Source: Candidatus Atribacteria bacterium
GTDB taxonomy: Bacteria; Atribacterota; Phoenicimicrobiia; Phoenicimicrobiales; Stramentimicrobiaceae
Assembly: GCA_029556475.1 (NCBI GenBank)
Contig: JAKQEP010000077.1
Coordinates: 1 to 54,901 of the forward strand
Length of the DNA stretch: 54,901 nt
Reading direction: 5' to 3'
Both the position numbers and the translations under genes were made by a program. Of the stretch, positions 8,532 to 17,107 are shown piece by piece (position 1 is the stretch's first letter; the number at the start of each line of letters is the position of its first letter). The notes beneath the pieces are model-generated. The model saw only the letters and a program-made list of their open reading frames with translations, was not told the origin of the DNA and ran no database searches.

Positions 8532-9605
8532 ATGAGAAAGAAAAATATTTTTATCTGGTTTTTAATGATTGTGGTAATAGGTAGTTTAATATATTTCTGG
8601 AGAGAACATTTGCCCATCCCTTTTCTTAACTCCAATCCAGGAAATAGTGATAATGCTTATATGGAAAATATTGATCCCAGAGCGGTAGTTGAGGTAAAAA
8701 GGGGCAGCATAAAAAAGACGGTATCAGCCAGCGGGTATATCAAACCGGTTAATGAAATGTATCTCAGTTTCGCCAGTACAGGTACTACCGGTGGTACAGT
8801 GGAAAAAATACTGGTAAAAAGAGGGGAAATAGTCGTAAAGGGACAGGAATTAGTGAAATTAGAAGATAAACAGGAACACCTCAATTACTTAAAGGCCTTG
8901 AATAAGTATGAACTGGCAAAAATTACCGGTTCACCCAGTCAGATAGAAGAAAAAAAGTTAACTATGGAAGTAGCCCTGGATCGTTATGAATCGAAAACAT
9001 TGCCAGCACCTTTTTCTGGAAAAATAGTAGATATTTTTGTAGAAGAAGGAGACTTTATTGAAGGAACGCGTGATGTGATTTATATTGCAGATGATTCATC
9101 ATATGAAGTGACCAGTTCCATTGGTGAAATAGATATTTTACAAGTTGCAGTGGGACAAAAGGTAGAAATTGAGCTTGATATTCTGAAAGGTCAAAAATTT
9201 CCCGGTACAGTAGCCGAAGTTGCAGAATATGCCCGTATAGAAGGGGGTGTTGTTACCGTACCGTTAACTCTTCGGATAGACCAGGTATCTCCATATTTTA
9301 AGCCAGGTTTTTCGGCAACTGCAGAAATCATTGTCGATATGATTGAAGATGTCCTAATCGTTCCGGTTACTGCCCTATCTACAAGTAGCCGGGGCAGTAT
9401 GGTATTGAAAGTTGATGGAGATAAGGCGATTCCTACTCCTGTGAATACGGGTATTACTGATGGATTTTATCAGGAGATAAAAAATGGTTTACAGGAAGGG
9501 GATAAGATAATTATTAATAATTATCAAATTAACAACGCTTCTCAGGGCTCCAGGGGTGGTTTTAGAGGTTTTGGTGGTGCTGCTCCTATCCCTATGATGA
9601 GGTGA
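8532..9605 (+). CDS. HlyD/MacA-type periplasmic adaptor (membrane fusion protein)
   Basis: A 357-residue protein from the ATG at 8532; a TTG at 8496 would overlap the upstream gene. One N-terminal membrane anchor (IFIWFLMIVVIGSLIYF) precedes the lipoyl/barrel-sandwich halves (VKRGSIKKTVSASGYIKP and PAPFSGKIVDIFVEEGDFI), separated by a short hairpin. Beta-barrel and membrane-proximal domains follow (PGFSATAEIIVD, VLIVPVTALS). It bridges the MacB-type permease in the inner membrane to a TolC channel. A Gly-rich tail (about the last 20 residues) is usual for MacA relatives. It sits between the TolC genes and the ABC ATPase in one operon. Confidence 0.88.
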   Translation: MRKKNIFIWFLMIVVIGSLIYFWREHLPIPFLNSNPGNSDNAYMENIDPRAVVEVKRGSIKKTVSASGYIKPVNEMYLSFASTGTTGGTVEKILVKRGEIVVKGQELVKLEDKQEHLNYLKALNKYELAKITGSPSQIEEKKLTMEVALDRYESKTLPAPFSGKIVDIFVEEGDFIEGTRDVIYIADDSSYEVTSSIGEIDILQVAVGQKVEIELDILKGQKFPGTVAEVAEYARIEGGVVTVPLTLRIDQVSPYFKPGFSATAEIIVDMIEDVLIVPVTALSTSSRGSMVLKVDGDKAIPTPVNTGITDGFYQEIKNGLQEGDKIIINNYQINNASQGSRGGFRGFGGAAPIPMMR

Positions 9606-9607
9606 AG

Positions 9608-10294
9608 ATGAGTATTGTAATAAGAGTTGAACAACTAAAAAAGGTCTATCATCTGGGTAAGGTGAAGGTGGAAGCATTGAGAGGTATTTCTTTTCAAGTT
9701 GAGGAAGGAGAATTTGTCTCTATTATGGGTCCTTCTGGTTCAGGAAAGTCAACCTTGATGCATATTATAGGTTGTCTGGATTACCCCAGTGAAGGGAAAT
9801 ATTTTCTTACTAATCATGATGTAACTAAATTGGATGATAACCAATTAGCTATTTTTCGAAATAAAAAGATAGGTTTCGTCTTTCAGCAATTTAATCTATT
9901 ACCCAGAGCTACCAATCTAAGAAATGTGGAGATTCCCCTAATCTATGCCGGTATGCCATTTAGAGAAAGGCAAAGACAGACTTTAAAAGCCCTCCAGGAT
10001 GTAGGCATAAACCATCGGGCTCACCATCACCCCAATGAGATTTCAGGTGGCGAGAAGCAAAGAGTAGCCATTGCCAGAGCTTTAGTTAACAATCCTTCTA
10101 TTATCCTGGCAGATGAGCCAACCGGTAATCTTGATTCTAAAACCGGTCTGGAGATAATGAAAATTTTTCAGAACTTGAATCAAAAAGGCAATACAATTAT
10201 TCTGGTTACCCATGAACCGGAATTAGCTCATTATGCCGGAAGGATAATACATCTCAGGGATGGAATTATCAATAGAGAAGAGGTACTGGCATGA
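9608..10294 (+). CDS. ABC transporter ATP-binding protein, MacB/LolD type
   Basis: About 228 residues with every ABC ATPase motif: Walker [11 protein letters not shown]-loop FVFQQFNLL, signature [14 protein letters not shown], Walker [12 protein letters not shown] and the H-loop THE. The spacing and sequence fit the MacB/LolD/FtsE class that energises mechanotransmission rather than membrane transport. The ATG at 9608 has GAGGTGA just upstream; a GTG at 9602 overlapping the upstream stop is possible. The gene overlaps its permease by 4 nt. Confidence 0.92.
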   Translation: MSIVIRVEQLKKVYHLGKVKVEALRGISFQVEEGEFVSIMGPSGSGKSTLMHIIGCLDYPSEGKYFLTNHDVTKLDDNQLAIFRNKKIGFVFQQFNLLPRATNLRNVEIPLIYAGMPFRERQRQTLKALQDVGINHRAHHHPNEISGGEKQRVAIARALVNNPSIILADEPTGNLDSKTGLEIMKIFQNLNQKGNTIILVTHEPELAHYAGRIIHLRDGIINREEVLA

Positions 10295-11511
10295 TTTTAC
10301 AGGGATTAAAGATAGCCCTGGAGAGTTTATGGGCTAATAAAATGCGTAGCTTCTTATCTATGCTGGGGATTGTGATAGGTGTAGGTGCTGTAATTGCTAT
10401 TGTTTCGGTAGGAACGGGGTCCACACAACAGATAACTGCCCGGATTGCTAATTTAGGTTCAAATATGATTACCATTTACCCAAGAGCCCTCAGGGGTCAA
10501 TTTGGAAGGTTGAGTTCAATAAGTTCTCAACAAAAATTTACTTTAGAGTTATCAGAACATCTGGAGGAATTTTGCCCTTCTGTAAAACAGGTAATTCCTC
10601 TAAAACAGGTCAATGGCAGGTTGATTTCTGATGATGTAAATATTAATAGTGCCATAATAGGAACCAGGGCAGAATATACTGAAATAAATAACTATGAAAT
10701 TGCTCAGGGAGTATTTATTAACCAAGAAGATGACCTGGAAAGAAGACAGGTAATAGTCTTAGGTCATCAACTGGCATCCGATCTATTTGATAATGAAAAC
10801 CCATTAGGCAATTTGGTCAGACTTAATTATGATGGAAGAATATTTCAATTTACTGTAATCGGAGTGATGAAAGAAAAAGGTGGTTCTATGGCCGGTAACC
10901 TTGATGAGCGTGCCTATGTTCCCCTATCTGTTGTTATGGATCGGCTGACAGCACAAAAATATGTTGACTCACTGTTAGCACAAGCTTATTCCTCTGATGA
11001 GGCAAACAGAGCTGTCCAGGAAATTGAATATTTTATGCAAAAACATCTGGAAGATGAAAAAAGAGAGCAATTCAGAATCACCAGCCAGGATGAAATATTG
11101 GATACCGTAAGTTCGGTTACCAATACAATGAACATGATGTTGGGAGGTATAGCTGCAATCTCTCTCTTAGTTGGTGGAATTGGTATTATGAACATTATGT
11201 TAGTTTCTGTTACGGAGAGAACCAGGGAAATAGGTATCCGCAAAGCACTGGGTGCCCAAAATAAGAATATTTTATTCCAGTTTTTGATGGAATCCCTCAG
11301 TTTGAGCAGTTTAGGCGGAGTAGCTGGAATTGGTTTTGGCTGGGTTGCAACCTATTTTCTTGCACAATATGGGAACTGGCCTTTTATCATCTCCACTATT
11401 TCTGTTATCATAGCTTTTAGTTTTGCCTTATTTATAGGCATATTTTTTGGTCTATACCCTGCTATGAAAGCGGCAAAGATGAACCCGGTAGATGCATTAC
11501 GCTATGAATAA
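10291..11511 (+). CDS. MacB-type ABC transporter permease (FtsX domain)
   Basis: A 406-residue permease with the MacB layout: one N-terminal membrane helix (MLGIVIGVGAVIAIVSVGTG), a large periplasmic domain (residues about 45-270), then three C-terminal helices of the FtsX type that begin near the conserved ERTREIGIRKALGA. The ATPase is a separate gene here, unlike fused E. coli MacB. With adaptor and TolC it forms a tripartite pump for drugs, peptides or lipid-like cargo. It is the final gene of the operon. Substrate unknown. Confidence 0.9.
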   Translation: MILQGLKIALESLWANKMRSFLSMLGIVIGVGAVIAIVSVGTGSTQQITARIANLGSNMITIYPRALRGQFGRLSSISSQQKFTLELSEHLEEFCPSVKQVIPLKQVNGRLISDDVNINSAIIGTRAEYTEINNYEIAQGVFINQEDDLERRQVIVLGHQLASDLFDNENPLGNLVRLNYDGRIFQFTVIGVMKEKGGSMAGNLDERAYVPLSVVMDRLTAQKYVDSLLAQAYSSDEANRAVQEIEYFMQKHLEDEKREQFRITSQDEILDTVSSVTNTMNMMLGGIAAISLLVGGIGIMNIMLVSVTERTREIGIRKALGAQNKNILFQFLMESLSLSSLGGVAGIGFGWVATYFLAQYGNWPFIISTISVIIAFSFALFIGIFFGLYPAMKAAKMNPVDALRYE

Positions 11512-11524
11512 AAAAGAAGTTATC

Positions 11525-12059
11525 AGTCTATAGATTAGTTTTTAGATTCTAGTTAATTGTGGAAGATTTATATTTTTAATTCAGAGCCACTATTTAAGCT
11601 TTCTGAACACCCGGCACTATTTTATGGGAATAATTGAAAATAACCTGTTTTTGTTTTTAGTCTAAGCTTTCAATAATGTAAAACAGATAATGTTATTGAA
11701 AAATATTCTTAATCCATATATTCCTATCCAAAAACCAAAAACCCCCTTCACTTATTCCCACAACTTTTTCACTAAATACCAACGACTATTTTGTAATTTC
11801 ACACTCTACAGCCCGCATCCTTCTCTTTTTCTTTATCCTAAAATCTAAAAACTATTAACTATAAACCTCCCTCATTTATTCCCCATATCTTTAGACTAAA
11901 TACCAACGACTATCGACCAACGACCACTTCTATTTATTCCCACACTTTGCATTTACCTTCTCTTTGTCTTTTATCAAAATCTAAAAACTAAGAACCATGA
12001 ACCATAGACCACTTTCATTTATTCCCACAATGATTATAACTAACGACCAATGACTAAAT
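11525..12059. repeat. Interspersed 7-nt-period repeat tracts with TTATTCCC modules
   Basis: Tracts built from variants of ACYAACG or ACTAAAA occur at 11730-11743, 11771-11791, 11837-11864, 11895-11929, 11973-12014 and 12039-12059. For example, ACTAAAT, ACCAACG, ACTATCG and ACCAACG follow one another at 11895-11922, and ACTAAGA, ACCATGA and ACCATAG at 11987-12007. Most tracts are followed by a TTATTCCC motif (about 11752, 11876, 11933 and 12019). A tract in the opposite orientation lies at 11525-11556. The phase is kept although single bases vary. Confidence 0.65.
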
Positions 12060-12073
12060 CTGGGTATTTTAAT

Positions 12074-12116
12074 TTGACATAATCTAAAAGTTGTATTATT
12101 ATGAACATAGGTTCAT
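12074..12116 (+). promoter_or_regulatory. Promoter with perfect ATGAAC-N4-GTTCAT operator
   Basis: TTGACA (12074-12079), a 17-nt spacer and TATTAT (12097-12102) form a strong promoter. A perfect inverted repeat ATGAAC-ATAG-GTTCAT follows at 12101-12116, overlapping the -10 and the likely start of transcription. This is the expected place for autorepression by the TetR protein encoded 35 nt downstream. Confidence 0.7.
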
Positions 12117-12150
12117 TTAAAATAAGTACATAAAACATTGCAGGTAAAGA

Positions 12151-12693
12151 GTGCCAAAATACATTGATGGAATAGCAGAAAAGATATATCAGGCTGCCTT
12201 TAACTTATTTACTATAAAAGGATATCATCAGGTGACTATGAAAATGATTGCTCAAAGGGCAGATTTATCAATAGGGACTCTTTATAATTACTTTCTTAAC
12301 AAGCAGGACCTGTTTTTAAATGTTTTTCGCCAGAGTATGGAACAGACTTATACCGTTTTAGATAAAATGTTAGAAGAAAATGAGGAAGACAGGTATAACT
12401 TTTTTGCCACTTTGTATAACGAAATTGTAAGGTTGAAAGAATTGGGAAGGGTAATCTTAAAAGAAAATCTGAACCATGAACTTTTTGAACAGATGAAGGA
12501 TTATCTGGTTGGACTTATTAGAAACCTGCTATACAAAGCAGAAGAAAAAAAGGAGCTTTATATTCCCGATAGAGATAAAGAGAGAACAATTCGTTTATTG
12601 ATAACCTCAATCTATGATTTTGCCCAGGAATTTCCGACTGAGAAAGAGGAGAATATCAATTTTATCTGCCGCCTAATTGATAAACTAAAATAA
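12151..12693 (+). CDS. TetR/AcrR family transcriptional regulator
   Basis: A 180-residue TetR repressor starting at a GTG. The DNA-binding domain is residues about 9-53, with the helix-turn-helix TMKMIAQRADLSIGTLYNYF and the following LNKQDLF. The remainder is a helical effector domain of no recognisable specificity. It is preceded by a strong promoter with a perfect operator, and followed 115 nt later by a radical SAM gene that it may control. Its recognition helix resembles that of the other TetR (2080-2682), in line with their similar operators. Confidence 0.9.
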   Translation: MPKYIDGIAEKIYQAAFNLFTIKGYHQVTMKMIAQRADLSIGTLYNYFLNKQDLFLNVFRQSMEQTYTVLDKMLEENEEDRYNFFATLYNEIVRLKELGRVILKENLNHELFEQMKDYLVGLIRNLLYKAEEKKELYIPDRDKERTIRLLITSIYDFAQEFPTEKEENINFICRLIDKLK

Positions 12694-12808
12694 AATATAG
12701 ATTTTTTTATAAGTGGTCTTTTTAAAATTTATCTGTTTTTATCTAACATTTTTTAATTTCTATGAACAGCAATCTTGCAAAGGCATCCTGTAAAAGGAGG
12801 GGATTAAA

Positions 12809-14209
12809 ATGGCTATTAATTTTAACTTTGCCAAGAAATTTGCTGCTGAACAGATTATCAGACAGGCTATCCATTATTTAGAAAAAGATCCGGAGAAAAA
12901 CTTAATTAAGGTACTTAACCTGGCTGACAAAGTAGCTCGAACAGAGCGACATCATGCACACATAGCTGCTATTAAAGAATCCTATCAAACTAATCCGGCT
13001 CTTCATCAGCTTGTCAGGCAACTTACTAAACTTGCTCCCAGCTACAAAGATGGAATGATTATGAACTTCTTCTTAAATGCAGGTCTTATGGGTATTCCCA
13101 GACAATATGAATTGGCCAAAGAGATAGGGGTGGATGTTCCCTGGACTATCTTGATTGACCCGACCAGTGCTTGTAATTTAAGCTGTACCGGTTGCTGGGC
13201 TGGAAAATATAAAAAAAGTGATAGTCTGGAAGTGGAAACCATTAATCGTATTATCACTGAAGCCAAAGAGCTGGGAATCTACTTTATTGTACTTTCCGGC
13301 GGAGAACCAACCATATATCCGCACCTTTTTGATATCTTAAAAAAGCATTCAGATGTAGGTTTTATGATGTATACCAATGGTACCTTAATTGATGATGTGA
13401 TGGCTGACCGGATGCTGGAGGTGGGTAATATCAGCCCGGCAATAAGTCTGGAAGGATTTAGGGATTCAACAGATGCCCGGCGTGGAGCCGGTACCTATGA
13501 CAAGATTATGGATGCTATGGATAGACTTCATAAAAGGGGGATTGCCTTCGGTATCAGTCTCACTGTAACCAGACAGAATGCAGGGGAACTTTTTGGGACA
13601 GATGACTTCATTGACTATATGGTTGAGAAAGGTGCCCTCTATGGCTGGTCTTTCCACTATATCCCTATAGGCAAAGATACCAATCTGGATATGATGATTA
13701 CCCCGGAACAGAGGGCTATGCTTGCTTATCGTATTCCTGAAATACGGGTTAAAAAACCTATCTTCCTGGCTGATTTCTGGAATGATGGTACTTTCTCAGG
13801 TGGTTGTATTGCAGGAGGCAGAAGATACTTCCATATCAATGCTAAGGGAGAAGTGGAGCCGTGTGCTTTTGTCCACTTTGCCATAGATAATATTAAGGGA
13901 AAAAGTCTGAAAGAAGTATTACGAAATCCTTTATTCCGGTCTTTCCAGAAACGCCAGCCCTTTTCCGATAATCTGCTGGCACCCTGCCCTATTATAGATA
14001 ACCCCCAGCAACTTAGAGATATTGTAGCAGAATCAGGGGCATATCCTACTCATGAAGGGGCTGAAACCATCTTATCAGGTCCTATTGGCAAATACCTGGA
14101 TGAGCTGTCTTCTGACTGGCATAAAAAATCAAGGCCAATCTTTGAGGAAAGAATAAAAAAAGCAATAAAAGTAAAAGAAGAATACCAGAAACATCGCATC
14201 GTAGCGTAG
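12809..14209 (+). CDS. Radical SAM protein with C-terminal Cys-containing domain
   Basis: A 466-residue radical SAM enzyme. The cluster motif is C122-xxx-C126-xx-C129 (ACNLSCTGCW), followed by the GGEP-type motif SGGEPTIYP around residue 167. A roughly 110-residue helical N-terminal extension precedes the barrel. The C-terminal part has further cysteines (GGCIAGGRRYFHINAKGEVE, EPCAFVHF, APCPII) that could bind an auxiliary Fe-S cluster as in SPASM-type proteins. The start has AGGAGGGG upstream. It follows a TetR gene, an arrangement suggesting ligand-induced expression. The reaction is unknown. Confidence 0.8.
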   Translation: MAINFNFAKKFAAEQIIRQAIHYLEKDPEKNLIKVLNLADKVARTERHHAHIAAIKESYQTNPALHQLVRQLTKLAPSYKDGMIMNFFLNAGLMGIPRQYELAKEIGVDVPWTILIDPTSACNLSCTGCWAGKYKKSDSLEVETINRIITEAKELGIYFIVLSGGEPTIYPHLFDILKKHSDVGFMMYTNGTLIDDVMADRMLEVGNISPAISLEGFRDSTDARRGAGTYDKIMDAMDRLHKRGIAFGISLTVTRQNAGELFGTDDFIDYMVEKGALYGWSFHYIPIGKDTNLDMMITPEQRAMLAYRIPEIRVKKPIFLADFWNDGTFSGGCIAGGRRYFHINAKGEVEPCAFVHFAIDNIKGKSLKEVLRNPLFRSFQKRQPFSDNLLAPCPIIDNPQQLRDIVAESGAYPTHEGAETILSGPIGKYLDELSSDWHKKSRPIFEERIKKAIKVKEEYQKHRIVA

Positions 14210-14616
14210 TATTTAAAGATAAAAATCAGTAGCAAAACTAAATTGCTAATTTAACAAGATTTAAATATTTTTAATTATAATTGTCAAATATTAACTATTA
14301 CCCAAAACAATTGGCCAAAAATTAAAACTCCGCTCTCAGTTTTTTGAATAAAATATTTCTTCTTTTTTACTTTCCTTTTTAAATATTAATACTACATAAA
14401 AATAGTTAATGTCAGCAGAATATAGCAAATAAGACAAAACATTCAGTCAGCTACAATAAATATTGTAAATACGATTTGTTACAGCTATAATTATATAAAA
14501 ATGTGTTGGTTCCTTAATTAATACTCTCTTCTATTATCTTTATAACCATAAAAAGGAGGGGGTGAAATACTTTTTGTAAGCAATCTTAAAATCTGAAGGC
14601 GAGGAGGTCTTTTCAG
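14210..14616. other. AT-rich leader region before the Ig-repeat lipoprotein
   Basis: About 400 nt without a gene. It holds a small TAGCAA/TTGCTA hairpin at 14230-14248 just after the radical SAM gene and the promoter at 14463-14491. An isolated AAAGGAGGGGG element at about 14552-14562 is followed only by a five-codon frame. Confidence 0.45.
14463..14491 (+). promoter_or_regulatory. Sigma-70 type promoter
   Basis: TTGTAA (14463-14468), a 17-nt spacer and a perfect TATAAT (14486-14491). It would give a leader of about 120 nt before the lipoprotein start at 14617. Confidence 0.5.
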
Positions 14617-15977
14617 ATGAAAAATAAATTAAGATTATCCGGTTATTTTATAAGCTCTCTATTATTTTCTTTATATTATCCTTTTTGTTAGGCTGTGGTG
14701 GCCCCATTCCTTCTAAACCAACTATTAATTCCTTTACAGCTGCTCCTCCAACAATAGCCCCCGGTGATAGTTCTGTCTTGAGCTGGAATGTTACCGGTGC
14801 CACCAGTGTCACCATTTCTCATGGGATTGGCAGTGTTTCTTCCACAGGAACTCGTTCCACAAGCCCAGCCACTACCACTAACTATCTCCTGACTGCCACT
14901 AATAGTTCTGGCAGTGTCTATGCAACTGCTACAGTAACAATTGCTCCTAAACCTACTATCAATTCTTTTAAAGCCACTCCCCCAACAATTGCATCAGGTG
15001 GAAGCTCTACCTTGAGCTGGAATGTTACCGGTGCCACCAGTGTCACCATAGACCAAGGTATCGGCAGTGTTTCTTCAATAGATGCTCGTTCTGTAAGACC
15101 AACTAGAACTACTACTTATACCCTGACTGCTACAAATAGTGTGGGTAGTGTCACTGCCACTGCTATAATAACGATTGCCCCAAAACCAACTATAAATTTC
15201 TTTAATGTTACCCCAGAGGTTGTTGATTCAGGAGGAAACTCTACCTTGAGCTGGGATGTCACTAATGCTACTAGCGTAAAAATTGAACCTGGTATTGGCA
15301 GTGTAGAGATAATTGCTGGAGTTCGTACCGTGATTCCCATTACAACTACTACCTATACCCTGACTGCTACCAATAGTGTGGGTAGTGTCACTGCAAAAGT
15401 CAAAATAAGAGTGAATGAAATTAAAATCATACAACCGGGGCCAATTGATGGACAGGATGTTGATGTATGTAGGTATTTGCCAGATACAAGCATGAGTGGA
15501 GATTCTTCAGTACTTTTTGTCGGGAGAGCATGGTGGGTTTCACCTTTGGATGTCAATAGAACATACATAAAATTTAACTTAAGTTCTATCCCAACTGGTG
15601 CAGTCATAATAGAGGCAAAACTGAAACTATATCAGGATAATTATACCGGAGAAAGTGGCTATCCAAATATGGAGATTTTTTTATGGAGAGCAGAAGGTGG
15701 GTGGAATGAAAATACTATTACCTGGAATAATCAACCCCCAACTTCCCGAGTGGCATTAGGTGGGTCATGGATTATTGACCATGTTTCAAACCAATGGAGG
15801 GAACGAGATATTACCGTTTTAGTTAGTGGTTGGTTCAGGGGAACCTACCCAAATTACGGATTGATGCTAAGTGCTAAAAATGAATTCACCATCAAAGCGT
15901 TGGCTATGTTCTGCTCATCAAATAATACAGATGCTCTTAAACGTCCTAAACTGGAAATCAAATACTATATACCCTAA
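14617..15977 (+). CDS. Ig-like repeat / DNRLRE-domain lipoprotein, frameshifted near its start
   Basis: The open frame proper (from a TTG at 14685 to 15977) begins exactly at a lipobox (LLGCGG) and so lacks a start and signal peptide. The only good start is the ATG at 14617, nine bases after GGAGG, but it is one frame off and stops at 14689-14691. Adding one A to the AAA at 14626-14628 would join them into a textbook lipoprotein signal (MKNKIKIIRLFYKLS, then IIFFILSFLLGC). The protein then has three near-identical 78-residue Ig-like repeats and a C-terminal DNRLRE-type domain of about 175 residues (TYIKFNLSSIP, NTITWNNQPPTS, DITVLVSGW). It is probably a surface-anchored adhesive or carbohydrate-associated protein. 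Whether the frameshift is real or a read error cannot be told here. Confidence 0.7.
14715..15420 (+). repeat. Three tandem 234-nt (78-aa) coding repeats
   Basis: Repeat units start at about 14715, 14949 and 15183. Each encodes KPTIxxF, a proline-rich turn, SxLSWxVTxATSV, GIGSV, TTTxYxLTATNS and GSVxA. Nucleotide identity between units is high, so copy number could change by recombination. Confidence 0.8.
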
Positions 15978-15987
15978 AAGGACAAAG

Positions 15988-16047
15988 GGGGTTAGTCCAT
16001 GGAATATTAGCTTCGATACTTTTTGCTTTACTTCCAGGGCTAACCCC
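15988..16047. terminator. Hairpin after the lipoprotein gene
   Basis: GGGGTTAGTCC (15988-15998) can pair with GGGCTAACCCC (16037-16047), eleven pairs including one wobble, with a loop of 38 nt. It follows the lipoprotein stop closely and precedes the convergent stress-protein gene. There is no clear T-run, so it may be a terminator, an RNA-stabilising hairpin or a REP-like element. Confidence 0.45.
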
Positions 16048-16158
16048 TGAAAATTATTACCGGAACAGAAGGTATAATTTAAAAACTTAGAGAAGTTAAG
16101 CAATGGTATAAGAAAACTAAAATATTCTTTTTAATGAAGCTTCAATTTTAGCCCATTC

Positions 16159-16620
16159 CTATTTTACAATGAGTATGCTGCAATCTTTGGCTTCATGGAG
16201 GACAGCATTACTTACACTTCCCAGGAATACCTTTTTAAAACCACTCAAACCCCTGCTACCCAGTACAATCATGTCAAATCCTTCTTTGTTTGCTACCTCA
16301 ACAATAATATGAGAGGGGTGTCCTTCCCTGAATATAGTTCTGACTTTTATATTTTTGTCTTTAAAAACCTGGGAAGCTTTTGCTAATAACTTTTTACTTT
16401 CTATTCTTTCTTTCTCTTTTATCTTTTCCAGGCTTTCAATCTCTTCTTCAGTGATGCTAATACCACCATCTGGGAAAAAAGGAAGGGAAGTGTATTGGCT
16501 CTTATCATAAACGTGAATGATAGCTATCTCTTCTATTTTACATTTTTCTGCCATCATGACAATTTTTTCTAATGCTTTTTGACTGGGTTCTGAACCATCA
16601 GTACATAATAGAATTTTCAT
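16159..16620 (-). CDS. Universal stress protein (UspA family)
   Basis: A 153-residue single-domain Usp. It starts with the nucleotide-binding strand MKILLCTDGSEPSQKAL and ends with the ATP-binding motif G-x2-G-x9-G-S (GSRGLSGFKKVFLGSVSNAV), so it is of the ATP-binding type. A Lys/Glu-rich helix in the middle (residues 60-95) is normal for the family. Start ATG has AGGAGG upstream. It is a monocistronic gene convergent with the lipoprotein. Specific role unknown. Confidence 0.9.
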   Translation of the reverse strand: MKILLCTDGSEPSQKALEKIVMMAEKCKIEEIAIIHVYDKSQYTSLPFFPDGGISITEEEIESLEKIKEKERIESKKLLAKASQVFKDKNIKVRTIFREGHPSHIIVEVANKEGFDMIVLGSRGLSGFKKVFLGSVSNAVLHEAKDCSILIVK

Positions 16621-17107
16621 ACAAACCTCCTATATTTTATAACCTAATATAAAGTATATCATAAAATGTTAAACCCTGAACATTGCCTGATACAACTTTT
16701 GTAATAGATATGATAAATGGTAAGATTATTTATTGACAAAAATTAAGCATCTTTTCTCTTGTTTTTTATTATTTTATTTTCTCTACATAAAGAAAATTCG
16801 GACTCAAAAATTAGATTAGTGCAAATAAACCGAATTAAAAGACACGATTATAATAATTGGTATTGGGCAGAAAAATATAAAATTATAGTGACAAGTTTAA
16901 TAGCTTTTGGAATAATTATATATCCGTAGATAAAAAAATTAATATTACAAAAGAGAAAGTGAAAATTAATGTAAAAAATATTAAATGGAACGATATTTAG
17001 ACAGGGGAAAATTGTAAAGAAAAGCTATATAATATTATATAAAATGATAATAGGTGGGAAATCATTTTTCAGTATTTAACCATTAACAATAGGAGAGATA
17101 TTTCCAT
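16621..17107. other. AT-rich intergenic region with no recognised gene
   Basis: About 490 nt between the divergent stress-protein and aldolase genes. It is highly AT-rich with many stops in all frames. A TTGACA occurs at about 16733 but without a matching -10. I see no RNA motif and no convincing operator. Confidence 0.4.

Larger units (their letters stand above)
11512..12150. other. Gene-free region of degenerate heptad repeats
   Basis: This 640-nt gap between the efflux operon and the second tetR gene contains no credible gene. It is dominated by tracts with a 7-nt period and by the recurring 9-mer TTATTCCCA. The right end holds the promoter and operator of the tetR gene. Confidence 0.6.

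Noticed and set aside
14562-14579. AAAGGAGGGGG followed by a GTG
   Set aside because: The frame is only five codons and the GTG directly abuts the Shine-Dalgarno-like run, so there is no usable spacing.
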